Positions 32,790 to 44,194 are shown, counted from the stretch's first letter. The stretch is 64,000 nt of DNA from Nymphalis io (GCF_905147045.1 NC_065906.1:11408001-11472000); one strand, 5' to 3'. Translations and numbers: made by a program. Notes: a model not told the origin generated them from the sequence alone.

Positions 32790-33900
32790 TAAAGAAAATA
32801 GGTTTATTATTCTGACAGAACAAGTTATATTTTAAGCAATAGGACCCGCAGGGATTGAAACCGAAGAGATAACACTTCATTCCCATACGTGTCGTACTAA
32901 ATTAAGCCCGCATAATTTATAACAATCGCTTCTTACTAAAAATAAATAAAATGTGTAACCCTATTTCACGACATGACTGACATCTACAGTTTATTCAATT
33001 TCATTAAAAATCGTTCTTCGTGCGTCATCCAGCAACAAACATTCGAAGAAATTAATTTTCGCATTTATAAAATTACGTAAGAAACAAGCATGCTTTAAAA
33101 AGTATACAAAATAAATGTAAAAATGCTACAATGATTGCTATTTAGTAGTTCGACAGCTGTGTTGTAAGGTTCAGTACAGATTATACTTGTTTTTGCAACA
33201 CCTGCGCGGGCGCAGCGCACGCGATGACACGGACACGAACATTTCGATTTATTTTGTAGTTTGTCAGAATGTAAATTATTTAATGTCCTCGTAACCGAAT
33301 TTCGACCACATTGTCCAATATTATTGACTGTGTGTGTAATTTTCTATACCATCACATTCACAGTCCCTTCGACACCACAGGAAATAGGTCAGACACAGCA
33401 TTAAAACGTGTTTTCCAAGACACATATGTAAGTGTGGAATGTGCCCACTTCTTTACTTCCTAACTGCGAGCTGTAATTTTATTTTTGAATAATAACTAAT
33501 ATTAACTATTAATTACTAATCAATTATTTTATTGGATCGATTCAGTATTTCAATTCGATCTCTGATCTGCCGCACGCAGCCTTATAAGCTACAGCCAACA
33601 TACCAGTGTCAAACTTAATTATATGACATGATTCTTCACTTCTCTCATCATCTCGTCTATCATAAATATAATATGGCTGATATTTTTAGTATAATAAATA
33701 GCCCGTTAATGTTCCACTGTTGTGCAAGTGCCTCTCCTGTTTAATCAGAAGGCTTGTTAAATATATAACGCTGCTCCGGGATGATATATGTCACCCAACA
33801 CTTCATGTTTTCCATAGCCGCCCAGCGTTGGATAAATTTAAAAAAGCACGTAGTTCCACGGATCTTAACCCGCAATCATTTATACCTAAACAAAACGAAG
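32790..33900. other. Spacer with one CpG-rich patch
   Basis: AT-rich except 33198-33245 (acctgcgcgggcgcagcgca). On the minus strand this patch holds an ATG at 33242-33240 and a short Ser/Arg frame with a CAG/GTGTTG donor-like site. It could be a promoter or tiny first exon; unsupported otherwise. No real gene seen. Confidence 0.3.
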
Positions 33901-33914
33901 TAGAAGTAAAGCTA

Positions 33915-34115
33915 AACAAAGATAGATTACAAATTGCATGCGATATGCTAATAGCTCTTTTATATTATGCACTACAAACAGATCGAGATTAATTCTTTAT
34001 TTATAATACAACACTTTTCTACTTAACTACTTACATATATTCAAGTTAATTTTACTTCCAGTTTCGGTAATAGCTTCGCTATGATTCAAAACGCCATTTT
34101 TTCATAATACAATAG
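33915..34115 (-). repeat. LINE 3'-region repeat (related to 63200-63440)
   Basis: Aligns by eye with 63215-63440 through gcatgcgatatgctaata, tatgcactacaaaca, tctttatttataa and ttcaaaacgccatt. Orientation is inferred from the adjoining family E block in the other copy. It lies against the end of the CR1-type LINE and contains the end of the open frame 33720-33992. Confidence 0.45.
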
Positions 34116-34119
34116 ATTA

Positions 34120-36720
34120 ATTATTCAAGATATCTACCGATGATATCTCGCAATCCTTTTGTTATCGGAACAGGCAAAATAGGTACGAATATTATCCTCA
34201 GTTTCCGCCCGCCCAGCCACTGCGCGTCCGTGGTATCCACCATGCACTGTACTATCGCCTGCATAGCAATGTATGTTCCCAAGATAGAGCATATCATTGA
34301 TATGCAAAAGAAAGAGTGTTGGAGATAGCACAGATCCCTGGGGGACCCCAGCATTCACTACATAGAATTGTGAAGCGCAACCATCTACTAAAACACGAAG
34401 GCTACGCTTGTGTAAGAAGCTGGCAATCCAGGTGCATAGCTAAGCAGGCAGACCATATGCCGGTAGCTTGGAGAGAAGACTTCTGTGCCAGACCCTGTCG
34501 AAAGCCTTGGAGATATCGAGGCTTACAGCCAACGATTCTCCATGCTTGTCGATAGCTTCACCCCAGAGGTGTGTTACGTACGCTAGAAGATCACCTGTGG
34601 ACCGTTTTGATCGAAACCCGTACTGACGATCATTAATTAGACAGTGATCTTCTAGGTAATGGATCAGTTGGTTGTTTAGTATCCGTTCCATCACCTTACA
34701 AAGTACTGAAGTGATAGCTATTGGTCGATAATTTGCCGGGTCAGACCGATCCCCTTTTTTGGGAACCGCTTGCGCATTAGCTCTTCTCCAAGCCTCCGGC
34801 ACACATCCCGAAGAGAGAGAAAGTTGGAACAGGTGCGTTAACACAGGAGACAGCTCCACCGCGCACTTCTTTAGCACAATGGCTGGTATTCCATCGGGAC
34901 CGCTAGCTTTCCGTATATCAAGTGATTGCAGCTCCGCACGCACATCACGTTGCCTGATTTTGATGTCAGGCATCGTGTGGCCACATGAAGGTATTGTTGG
35001 TGGCAGCGCACTACAATCATCGATCACGGAGTTGTCGGCAAAGGTTTAGCCAGGAGATCGGCTTTCTCCTGCGGACTGTGAGCTAGCGATCCGTCCGGAT
35101 TTCTGAGCGGTGGCAGCGAAGGTTGGCAGAAATTGTTTTGCACAGACTTGGTCAGACGCCAGAAGCTACGGGAGCCCCTAGGATGCGAAAAAGGTCATGA
35201 CCAATCTGTACAATGCGCTGTGCATCCGCTCTCGTGTATGCCTTCCTACAGGACTTGGAATTTTTATTGTAGTTTGCTATCAGTGAGTCAATGTTAGATG
35301 CCCCGCTAACGCAGCCGTTGATCCACGTGCGATATGCCGCCTGCTTAGATGATACAGCGTCGGCACATTCACGAGTGAACCAACGGTTACGCGTACCCCT
35401 ACTGATGAGATCTGAGCTAGGAATGTAGTATTCCATTCCTAACATGATCTCATCAGCAACAGCAGCGGCACTAGCTGTCGGGTCATTCCCACTGAAGCAA
35501 CGTTCCTTCCAAGGGACTGACGCATAGTAATCGCGCATACCGTCCCAATCTGCCGACTTATAGTGCCAAACGCGACGTTTGCATACCGCTGATGGCGGCA
35601 GCTTGGCCTGAGGCACTTTGGTAGATATAAGTGTGTGAGAGCAAAAGCATGAGCAGTTCTTCCCGCATGGTCAGTTTTGAGGGATTTCAACCATGATTCA
35701 TGTTGAGCATTAAAATCCCCCAAAAACACCAATTCCGCGTTAGGAAATTGCTCTTGCGCAGCATCTGCCACCCGACTAAGATGGTCAAATAATCGGCTTG
35801 TCTCCAAGTCACCATTGTGGGATCTGTAGAGGCACACCTCGACTCTGACGAACCAGGTCCACACGTACCACCAACATGGAGAAGGAGGGGTCCTCTAAGC
35901 AGTGCAATCGGTGACAACAAACATCCGCCCTGACGAACATACATACTTCGGCTTTCGCTTTGAAAGATTCTTCAAGCATGTAGCCGGGATAGTTAAGGTA
36001 GCTGGTGTCGGCGGGGCGGAGTATTTGCGTCTCCGTGAGAAACAACATTGCTGGCCGTGCTGTCTCGAGATGGTGGTGGACAGCGTTGAGGTTAGCGTGG
36101 AGTCCTCGGATGTTAGAGAACTCGACCTCAAACAGCGTGGGTATGGTGGGGGTGTGCAGCGCTGAACGACCGTTATTTCTTAGTTGCGCTACCATTTGGA
36201 AAAATAAGGAAAAGAGACGTGAAGCGAGCGACGTATTGCCACGATAGGGATGGGCAAATTATGGAGGCGTGTTTTCCCAAATGGTTGCCAAAAGGGAAAA
36301 TATACTGATCCGCCGGACGGAAGGGCCCCCGAACCCCCCCGGAAGTGGCCGCCGGGATTATGCGTGGCCTGGTGGGGCAGACTCGCGAGCTGGTTAGGCA
36401 CGCTCGGGCCCCTGTACTATGCCACGGGCGGCCAGCGGAACAGCCGTTTCTTCAGGTCTCCCTGTCCGGCAGGTCAATACCGGCATTGGTTCAACAGCCG
36501 TCTCCACTGGACCAACACCCATCGCGGCAATACTCGCTCGGGCACTGGCTGTACGCTGGCTGATCTCGAAACACGGCTGCAAGCCACTTCACGAGTTTTT
36601 CACCATACGTACGGTGGTAACAAGCCAGGCGGATGTTAGCATCCTACCACCAGATGAGCAGATGGTCGCTCAGATATCCCTTAGTCGCCTCTTACAACAC
36701 CCATGGGAAAGAGAGGGGCA
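34120..36720 (-). mobile_element. CR1/Jockey-group non-LTR retrotransposon, dead, 3' truncated
   Basis: The element is GC-richer than its surroundings. The minus-strand 5' end (about 36720) has the leader typical of this group: cctctctttcccatgggtg, then gtaagaggcgactaaggga, and catctgctcatctggtggta. A 5' region without a long frame follows, then endonuclease and reverse transcriptase remnants. The sequence stops inside the reverse transcriptase at about 34120, so the C-terminus and 3' UTR are missing. It lies upstream of the lipase exon, perhaps in its intron. Confidence 0.8.
34134..36195 (-). pseudogene. Broken endonuclease/reverse transcriptase ORF of the CR1/Jockey-type element
   Basis: Pieces in order on the minus strand: 36195-35809 (endonuclease start, FSNIRGLHANLNAVHHHL and LFLTETQI); 35864-35439 in another frame (LVFLGDFNAQHESWL); 35616-35152 (linker); 35027-34440 (reverse transcriptase: KASGPDGIPAIVLKK, NYRPIAITSVLCKVMERIL, SLDISKAFDRVWH); 34358-34134 (AGVPQGSVLSPTLFLLHIND). 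At least four frameshifts or stops separate them. The endonuclease lacks its C-terminal Asp and SDH blocks, apparently by deletion near 35640. Motif C reads YAGD where the catalytic pair should be YADD. It cannot encode an active enzyme. Confidence 0.85.
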
Positions 36721-36724
36721 GTGA

Positions 36725-37495
36725 AATGTATTCTTTTTCCGTCACTGCACGGACAGAATTATTGCCTGACTTTCTTATAAATGTTCAAAATTAAATTTCT
36801 TATAAATGTTTAAAATTTAAAATCAGTCTCACTAAACATGTTTAGTTTAACTGATATATTTGTCATTCGAAAGATGAAGGCACAACATTGTTTGACTTAT
36901 AACTCACTAAACAATATTTCTAGGTACAGACGTGTCAATCTAAATTCAAATGTCATCACCTTTAAAAATGTCTTCCACGGAACGACTATCTTGTTCCATG
37001 TAATTAATTGATGTGAATGATATTTAATTATTAACCTAACATGAAATAATCGTGACAAGAGTTCATTTAAAATAAAAATGCTTTGTTAGTAATCATTATA
37101 AAACACGATACTTATTTTTCACGATATTTTTATAAAATAAATAATACTAGCGACTTTAATTTATTCATAATTAAGATATAATGTAGGTTGTGCTATACTG
37201 TGTCGTTACGTTAAATTAAATTATATATATTAAAAAATTAAAAATATGAATTATACGATTTCTTATGTATTTTTTATAAGGACTAACACACATTTTACTT
37301 TTCATTCATTTGCTTAAAATTTTCTTTAAGTTAACCGGTCAACCAAATAAGGTTAAGCTTTTATTATATATACATATTATTATCTATTACTTTTTTATTA
37401 CTATTCAACATTTACATATATTTTTCTTTTCGCTATTTTTTGTACGTCACTGTTTTGATAACGCAAATTTTAATAAGATAAATATTAATTTACAG
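36725..37495. other. Probable intron of the lipase gene
   Basis: Very AT-rich, without coding frames apart from a chance one at 37310-37519 that runs across the splice acceptor. It ends with a pyrimidine/A-rich stretch and TTACAG at 37490-37495. Confidence 0.45.
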
Positions 37496-38394
37496 GTGAC
37501 GCATTACCACTGGATATGATATTCGACTGGCCATCCGTCCCTGATTTGGACATAATGGAGTACTCCCGAGAGGGCAAGAGAACTCACAAGTTATCCAACA
37601 CTCATGTAGCCCTTCGTCACCGCCTGCCGCAAGTGCTCGTCATCTACATCCCCGGCTGGTGGAACACGCCCACCGACGAATCTTCACAATCTCTAGCCAA
37701 AGCTCTACTGCATAAAAATTCATTCATCCTTATTTTGGACACACGAGTTTCCTTTTGTAGAGGATACGTTGCATCAGTTTCGCGCGTCAAAAGTGTTGCC
37801 CAAAAGGTTTTCAAATTAATCAAGAACCTACATTTAGATGGTTATCCCTTAGGATCAGTGCATTTGATTGGCTTCAGTTTAGGAGCTCATGTTGCTGGAA
37901 TGGTGGGAAAATCTGCGCAAAGGCGCCTAAATCGGAAAATAGGTAAGATTACCGCTCTAGATCCAGCTAGGCCGTGTTTTACCCACTTATCTAAGTATAG
38001 ACTCGATAAACGCGATGCCAAATTTGTTCACGTAATACACACAAGTGCTGGAGTATTGGGACTGGAACAGCCTATAGGGCACACTGACGTATACGTCAAT
38101 GGTGTCTCGGCTCCACAACCGGAGTGCCGAGAGAAGGCCGTTAGTTTGGAATGCGATCATGCACAGTCTTGGAAACTTTTCTCGGCTTCCGTAATGAATG
38201 AACGTTCGTTGATTGGACGAAAGTGCAAAAGTTGGAACGAACTGAGCAGTGACCATTGCAGTGGGAACGAGACCGCCGTGGGATACGAATGCAACGTAAA
38301 CATTCGCGGTATGTTCCTCCACAAGTCGCAAGAAGTGGAGCGAAAGATTAAAGTGTTTAATCCTTTTGACATAAAAACTTGGTGGTCAAGATGA
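37496..38394 (+). CDS. Pancreatic-lipase-like secreted lipase/phospholipase, large 3' exon
   Basis: Hydrolase of the alpha/beta-fold lipase family, predicted to cleave acyl esters outside the cell. The exon begins after TTACAG (37495), uses two bases to finish a split codon, and stays open for 298 more codons to TGA at 38392-38394. Catalytic triad by family position: nucleophile Ser in GFSLG (codon 37876-37878), Asp in LDPARP (37960-37962), His in CDHAQSW (38158-38160). Oxyanion-side motif VIYIPGWW is near the start. The IHTSAGVLG and GHTDVYVNG blocks are typical. The signal peptide and first exon are missing; they would end in phase 1 and were not found. Insect family members usually have 320-360 residues, so only about 20-60 are lacking. 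An ATG at 37516 is inside the conserved region and is not the start. Insects have many such genes, so the substrate cannot be told. Confidence 0.88.
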
Positions 38395-38420
38395 CAGAAG
38401 TTTATTTATCAATTTAATTA

Positions 38421-38426
38421 AATAAA
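38421..38426 (+). promoter_or_regulatory. Poly(A) signal of the lipase gene
   Basis: AATAAA about 27 bases after the stop codon, repeated in aataaataaa. Confidence 0.5.
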
Positions 38427-38429
38427 TAA

Positions 38430-38835
38430 ATCATCTTTTTAAAATGTTTAATGCAGAGTATGACAGAGAAGCCTCATTAGCAGATGTATGATGGTTTTAG
38501 GAAACATTTTAATTTTATTTCAAGTTATTCAATTCTCTACTAAACAATTTCTAGAAATTTATAATATTTAATAGACAATTAGTATTAATATAATATGAAT
38601 CAGAACGAGTATCTAGGAAACGTACAGTAGTACCGTTGTAATGTATTAAGGAAGGTACAATTCAAAATTGCTTTCCAGTCATCATTTTCTAAAGTAATGA
38701 ATCAAGTAGCATTCATATCATGACTTTCAGAACCATACTCCTCATTAAAATGGTGTTTACACTTTTGTCACGTACTTATAAGAAAAGTGTCGAATACTCT
38801 AAGAATATTATTTAACCGAATTTAAAAGTTAGGGT
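38430..38835. other. Spacer 3' of the lipase
   Basis: AT-rich. No open frame or recognised repeat. Confidence 0.4.
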
Positions 38836-38839
38836 CTCT

Positions 38840-39165
38840 GATTCGTCAAAGTCGTCTGCTTTGTAAGTATTGAACGTTTAAGTCCTGGGTTGGGCTACTT
38901 TAAAAATTATTGGGATTTTCTGGCGAGAAATTTTCAGTAGCAGTCTGGAATCTGGAAGTTGACAGAATTAACACTACCGTGCTTCGGCAAGCATGTAATG
39001 CCGCTGATGTGCCCATACACGGGTGCCTGAACTTTCTTACTTTCTTTCAGTTCGTGTCGGATTTGCCGTCCCATCGGATTATGCAACTTAGTAGTATCGA
39101 TGTCCAATTATAGAACATTTGTTCACTATAATCGAACATCGGTACGGAGGCCATCATGTTCGTAT
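38840..39165 (+). repeat. SINE family C, diverged
   Basis: Blocks cagtagcagtctggaatctg, gtgcttcggcaagcatgtaa, tgtcggatttgccgtcccat and cggattatgcaacttag in the family order. The open frame 38910-39113 is inside it. Confidence 0.65.
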
Positions 39166-39356
39166 GAGTGCGACTTTACTTAAAAACTACACTTTCAGTT
39201 TTGATAAATTTTCTTAGTGGAAAAATCATGAAAATCGGCTGTGTAGTTCTTGAATGGCCTTTTTTTAAATATACTCCTGGGAAGAGTACATATATGATAT
39301 TAAAGTATTCCTATGAACTTATAGGTAAAAGTATGTTCATTGATTAAGTCGGCTCA

Positions 39357-39357
<1 letters not shown>

Positions 39358-39407
<50 letters not shown>

Positions 39408-39425
39408 ATATACTATATATAAGTA
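39358..39425. repeat. (TA)n microsatellite
   Basis: About 20 TA units followed by irregular TATAATA sequence. Confidence 0.95.
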
Positions 39426-39670
39426 TATTGAACATAGCGATTTTAATAATTATTGTATTTTAGTTTTAATCTTGACTGTGATACAAATATACTGGTTTTT
39501 ACGTTCTGTGTTGTATTTATTGTACACATATATTAATGCATTATATAAATAAATTATTAATTTTATATAAACTATTTTATTTTAAACGGAGATTCTGAAG
39601 CAAGTGAAGTATTTTTAATACGTAATAATAAGATAATAAATTGTGTATCTGTTACTCTATTGTTCTGTAT

Positions 39671-39975
39671 ATTTTTTTTTTTTTTTTTTATAGAATAGGA
39701 AGGTGGACGAGCATATGGGCCACCTGATGGTAAGTGGTCACCAAACGCCCTTAGACATTGGCATTGTAAGAAATGTCAACCATCGCTTATAGCCAATGCG
39801 CCACCAACCTTGGGAACTAAGATTTTATGTCCCTTGTGCCTGTAATTACACTGGCTCACTCACCCTTCAAACCGGAACACAACAATATCAAGTACTGCTG
39901 TTTTGCGGTAGAATATCTGATGAGTGGGTGGTACCTACCCAGACGAGCTGGCACAAAGCCCTACCACCAGTAAAT
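39671..39975 (+). repeat. Interspersed repeat family A, full length
   Basis: T18-like run, then tagaataggaaggtggacga through gccctaccaccagtaaatc. Very close to 43900-44187, so a young copy. The frame at 39796-39990 belongs to it. Confidence 0.85.
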
Positions 39976-40166
39976 CTTGTATCTTATTAGTTCTGTATCT
40001 TATTATTCTTTACATTTACTATGCTACAAAAAAGCAGCATCAATTTGACAAATATGTAAAAAAAACCTTTTTTTGAAAGGCTAACGAAAGGAAGCTCCAC
40101 TTATTAGTAACACGTCACCTTCGATCGCAGACCCTGGCTTAAGAAATATAGATCATTTATTACGGT

Positions 40167-40262
40167 GTTAAAATTTGATGTCCCTTGTGCGTGTAATTAC
40201 ATAGGCTCACTTACTTTTCAAACACATATTACAAAGTATTTCTAAACGGCGGCAGAATGACT
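40167..40262 (+). repeat. Family A, internal fragment
   Basis: tgatgtcccttgtgcgtgta and a degenerate cggcggcagaatga block. Confidence 0.5.
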
Positions 40263-40544
40263 GTCAAGCCATACGATCGGCCAATATGATATTAAATATT
40301 ATATTTGATTGATTCTACTACATTTACGCGTGAATATGATAAATGAGCAAAGAAATAAACCTGGAGATACCGCGACGCATGGTTTAATATAAAGTTGTAG
40401 TCACACTGACCTGTAACGACCGCGGCGTGTATTTTGTCTTAATATGTTTGATTTATAATAATATAAACTAATGGAATGAGAGGCTTTATTCAACGCCCAA
40501 TCCTTTGCCAGAAACTAATAAAAGAGATGCAGACTACCGTTTCC

Positions 40545-40775
40545 TATCGTTGCTTGAGATGACGCAGTGGATAGACTACGATGAGTTTGACCGAAGATTA
40601 GATATGGTCAGTTTTTGTTCATAATTCATGTGGTCGGTGGTGATGGAGAACATCGTGTAGATATTCGGATGTATTGAATGAAACACTGTCACCTCTGTAT
40701 ATACCAATGAAATTGGAACAACTTGGTGGGATACTTTCTAAACCGTCTCGTTCAGCGGGAGGTGATCTTTGCCCA
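40545..40775 (+). repeat. SINE family B, diverged
   Basis: gagatgacgcagtggatag head, then ttcataattcatgtggtcgg, ggtgatggagaacatcgtg and tggtgggatactttctaaac. Confidence 0.5.
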
Positions 40776-40779
40776 ATAT

Positions 40780-41875
40780 TTATTTATAACATCGAAATCT
40801 TTACTTTTATTCTTGGCACCTATAAGTCTTGACAGCTTGTTTGGGTGGTACTTTACAAAGTAGTCTCTTATATCGCCATCATACCGGAGATCTGGCTTCC
40901 TGCACGACGACAGTCATGAATTTTTGATAAGCCAGTAAATTTTAACGTCATTCTCTCTCTTTGTATAATATGGGGGTATTTATTAAAATCGTCTTTCATT
41001 TACGTTCCATTCTAATGGAGAAGTCAGATATTTTAAAGAGTCGCCATCTGGTATAAATATTTGAAAATTGTTAATATTTGTTTCTGACAAATGACATTCG
41101 TAATGCTCATTATAGTTCTAGACATATAAACTAGATGGCGCTTAAACACAACTAATATATCGAATAAAACCTACTTATGAAATGTTAAATAATCCGATCA
41201 AAATAAACGAAGAATTGTGGTAACATTACTACTCAATTATTCTACCGTCGAACACTATTAATTATATGAATTGATATTTAATTATAATGGCAAGTGAACC
41301 TGTGTTAATAACAGACACTAGTCACATACTTCAATCCCGTTGTTGTCGCGCATTTATAGTGTGAGTATTAGTTAATACTTCTTAAGTGTCTGTGGTACAT
41401 ACCGTCAGGTGGGCCATTTGATCTTCCTATTACATAATAAACATTAAGAAATATGTAGAATCTTCATTTTGTGATTGAATTCATTAAAATAAGTGGCAAT
41501 GTCCCGCTGCTGCAAATACCTCATTACCGCTCCAACAAGGTACACAAGCTTACTTGAGATGCCTTACTTTTCTTCGCACCCCAGCACGAGGTCAATAATT
41601 CTAATACTAATTTCGCCTCAGATTAAAGATTTAATTCAAAAAAATGTTTTCTGTTTTGTGAAAAGACTAAGACTTATGAAACAAACGTAAAAGTTAAATG
41701 AAAATGAATTCGGACAGAGTAATAGACGCTTTGTAAGGGTACGACTAAGCTGAGGGTTGCTTGCGGGTTTGCTACGATTAATTATTATTCTACTCTATAT
41801 TGGACTGACAATTTCGTTAAATTACCAACATCTATTCTAATAATAATTTCTAGTTAGTTATTGTATACTTATGTA
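40780..41875. other. Spacer with a small reverse family A piece
   Basis: A short reverse family A remnant lies at about 41395-41440 (accgtcaggtgggccatttg). The frame at 41493-41690 shows no splice context I trust. No gene supported. Confidence 0.35.
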
Positions 41876-41879
41876 TTTC

Positions 41880-42185
41880 AAGCCGAGATGGCCTAGTGGT
41901 AAGAACGCGTGAATCTTAACCGATGATCGTGGGTTCAAACCCGGGCAAGCACCACTGAATTTTCATGTGCTTAATTTGTGATTATAATTCATCTCGTGCT
42001 TGACGGTGAAGGAAAACATCGTGAGGAAACCTGCATGTGTCTAATTTCACTGAAATTCTGCCACATGTGTATTCCACCAACCCGCATTGGAGCAGCGTGG
42101 TGGAATAAGCTCCAAACCTTCTCCTCAAAAAGAAGTGCGGAGGCCTTTAGCCCAGCAGTGGGACATTCACAGGCTGTTACGGTAT
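41880..42185 (+). repeat. tRNA-headed SINE, family B, well preserved
   Basis: Reference copy. The head gagatggcctagtggtaag (A box) and gggttcaaacccgggcaagc (B box GGTTCAAACCC) is followed by tgaaggaaaacatcgtgagg, accaacccgcattggagcag and the tail gcccagcagtgggacattc. The frame at 41978-42337 is inside it. Confidence 0.85.
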
Positions 42186-42227
42186 GTATTTCATTAATTG
42201 ACTACCTTTTGACCGACTTTATTGATT

Positions 42228-42520
42228 GGTGTAGTGGCTACAGTGGTGTAAGGCCGCAGACCCGGAGGTTCAGGGTTCAAATCACAGGTCGGGCCAATAT
42301 AATGTTATTGAGATTCTCTGTCGATAATTCTCAGTAACAGCCCGGAGTCTGGAAGTTGATAGTGTTTACACTCTCATGCCTCGGAAAGCACGTAAAGCCG
42401 TTGGTCCTGCATCTGAACTCTTTCCGGTCTTATCGGATAGCCGTCCCAGCGAGTTATGAGATTTAGAGAATAGACAGTGCACCTGTGTTTGCGCACACAC
42501 TTGTGCGCACACTACTCTAC
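42228..42520 (+). repeat. tRNA-headed SINE, family C, well preserved
   Basis: Reference copy. Head tagtggctacagtgg...gttcaaatcacaggtcggg (B box GGTTCAAATC), then acagcccggagtctggaag, gcctcggaaagcacgtaaag, gttggtcctgcatctgaac and tgcacctgtgtttgcgcaca. Confidence 0.85.
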
Positions 42521-42635
42521 TGAAAATACACTAACGACCAGACGTTGGCACAGCTCAACAATGACCATTCATTGTTAAAATCATATAGCTTTTGTAATAG
42601 GTATTCGCTGATCCTGATCTCCCTCCAAATTCCAG

Positions 42636-42717
42636 AACACTATAAAGAGGCGTACAATGACATCGAGCGGACATCGAACTTACGACTATTTACTAAGAAA
42701 TACCTACATACTATAAA
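42636..42717 (+). other. Possible exon, unidentified
   Basis: Behind ATTCCAG (acceptor 42634-42635) the frame reads YKEAYNDIERTSNLRLFTKK and continues open to TAG at 42741-42743. A GT (GTGCGT) at 42718 could be a donor. Composition is hydrophilic and helical, unlike chance frames here. No family recognised. Confidence 0.25.
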
Positions 42718-42799
42718 GTGCGTAATGGCCTGTCAAATGTACTAGACAGAATCGGGTATTAAATAGCGAAATTAATTATTGTTTGTGTATATTTTTTAG

Positions 42800-43250
42800 A
42801 AACATCCGATGCATCCGTGTACATCTCTTATCGCTTCAGCAATAAAGCTCAAAATGCATTATATTGCTGGCTTATGTACTGAATAAGTTTAAATACACAG
42901 AGCGTGTAAAGGACAGGCGGACAGTAGATTAATGGTGCGAGATCATAGGCGGGGCCACTGCCTGCGACCAGAGAGCTCTGTGGTCACAGTAACAACTGAG
43001 CGGAGAATTTTGCAAATTAAATTACATATTTTATTAATATTGCTTAGATTACCTTTTTGTGAGGAAATAAAATTCTCGACGAGCGAAACCTAAGTATATT
43101 TATATGTATATATTAAACCTATATTGATCGTATCGTTACCGTCAGTATAGGACAAACTGTTGCAAATTTCGGCACAACCAACTGGATGGAGGTGTTACAA
43201 CACTTTTTCAATAGTAAGATTTGAAACACACATAATGATAGGTGTAGATA
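42800..43250. other. Spacer, nothing supported
   Basis: Contains a moderately GC-rich patch at about 42905-43010 (gaccagagagctctgtggtc) with no frame I can support. Confidence 0.3.
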
Positions 43251-43325
43251 ACATCAATGGTAACATTTAAAATAATAAATAAAATAATACTCGTGTGCAT
43301 TCATGTGTCACCAACGTCCCTGAAG

Positions 43326-43421
43326 AGTTTCAACGAGCTACAAGCGGAGCACGGCATGGGGCAGGCAGATGCATATGTGCACGATGCCGCAGATCGTCGA
43401 TTCATGCCGGTGGCGGTCACT
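43326..43421 (+). other. Possible exon, unidentified
   Basis: A GC-rich stretch encoding FNELQAEHGMGQADAYVHD and, after AADRR, FMPVAVT. It ends exactly at a codon boundary with a strong donor ACT/GTAAGG (GT at 43422). The acceptor side (AG at 43324-43325) is weak. Codon use is GC-rich at third positions, unlike the surroundings. The following 43453-43707 stretch is also GC-richer and open. No family recognised; the minus strand has an alternative acceptor (CTTACAG), so strand is not certain. Confidence 0.3.
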
Positions 43422-43899
43422 GTAAGGGCCCATCACTATCATCCCATCGATTTTGATATATTTATATATCGAAAATAGCTCTCGCCGTCACTGCGGCCAC
43501 AAATATTCGCTGAGCCGAACACCGCTAGGTACATCCGAGTATTTCGCCGGATTATGGGCACGTCTAACCGTTTCCTGTCGCATTGTGACTGACCGTGTGA
43601 CTGTCGGTACGATCGGCTTGATCATAAATCTTACCCATTTCGTTTGGCGTCGGTTCAAATTACGAATGATATTGATTCACCGCAGCAAAATGGCACAGTA
43701 CACATAAATTTTAATACCTAATAACTACCTATGTATACACGTACCTACTAATCGTTATTTAAATTTGTAATAATGTTATTATTTATTTATTATTGTTTAT
43801 ATATATAGGTAGTTATGTCCAAATGGGTATTTGGAACAGATTGCGACTTTATTTATATTATTTATGAATACATTGATCCGTACATGTTGATATTCTCTA

Positions 43900-44187
43900 T
43901 ATTTTTTTTTTTTATAGAAAGGAAGGCGGACGAGCAAATGGGCCACCCGATGGTAAGTGGTCATCAAACGCCCTTAGACATTGGCATTGCAAGAAATGTC
44001 AACCATCGCTTACATAGCCAATGCGCCACCAACCTTGGGAACTAAGATTTTGTGTCCCTGTAATTACACTGGCTCACCCTTCAAACCGGAACACAACAAT
44101 ACCAAGTACTGCTGTTTTGCGGTAGAATATCTGATGAGTGGGTGGTACCTACCCAGACGAGCTTGCACAAAGCCCTACCACCAGTCG
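43900..44187 (+). repeat. Interspersed repeat family A, full length
   Basis: T-run and tagaaaggaaggcggacga through gccctaccaccagtc. Nearly the same as 39671-39975. Frames 43815-44045 and 43981-44229 run through it. Confidence 0.85.
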
Positions 44188-44194
44188 GCTTCTA

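Noticed and set aside
33720..33992. 90-codon frame ending LYYALQTDRD with protein-like composition
   Set aside because: Its second half is shared with a diverged repeat at 63215-63300, so it is most likely LINE-derived; no splice sites.
36250..36724. Several plus-strand frames of 72-129 codons
   Set aside because: Antisense of the 5' leader region of the CR1/Jockey-type LINE.
37310..37519. 69-codon frame upstream of the lipase
   Set aside because: AT-rich chance frame crossing the lipase splice acceptor; no signal peptide fitting the required phase.
41880..41950. Possible tRNA gene (A and B boxes present)
   Set aside because: No closed cloverleaf that I can draw, and the sequence continues into a SINE body present in many copies. 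The same holds for the heads at 27960, 42230 and 58890.
41978..42337. 119-codon plus-strand frame
   Set aside because: Spans a family B SINE and the start of a family C SINE.
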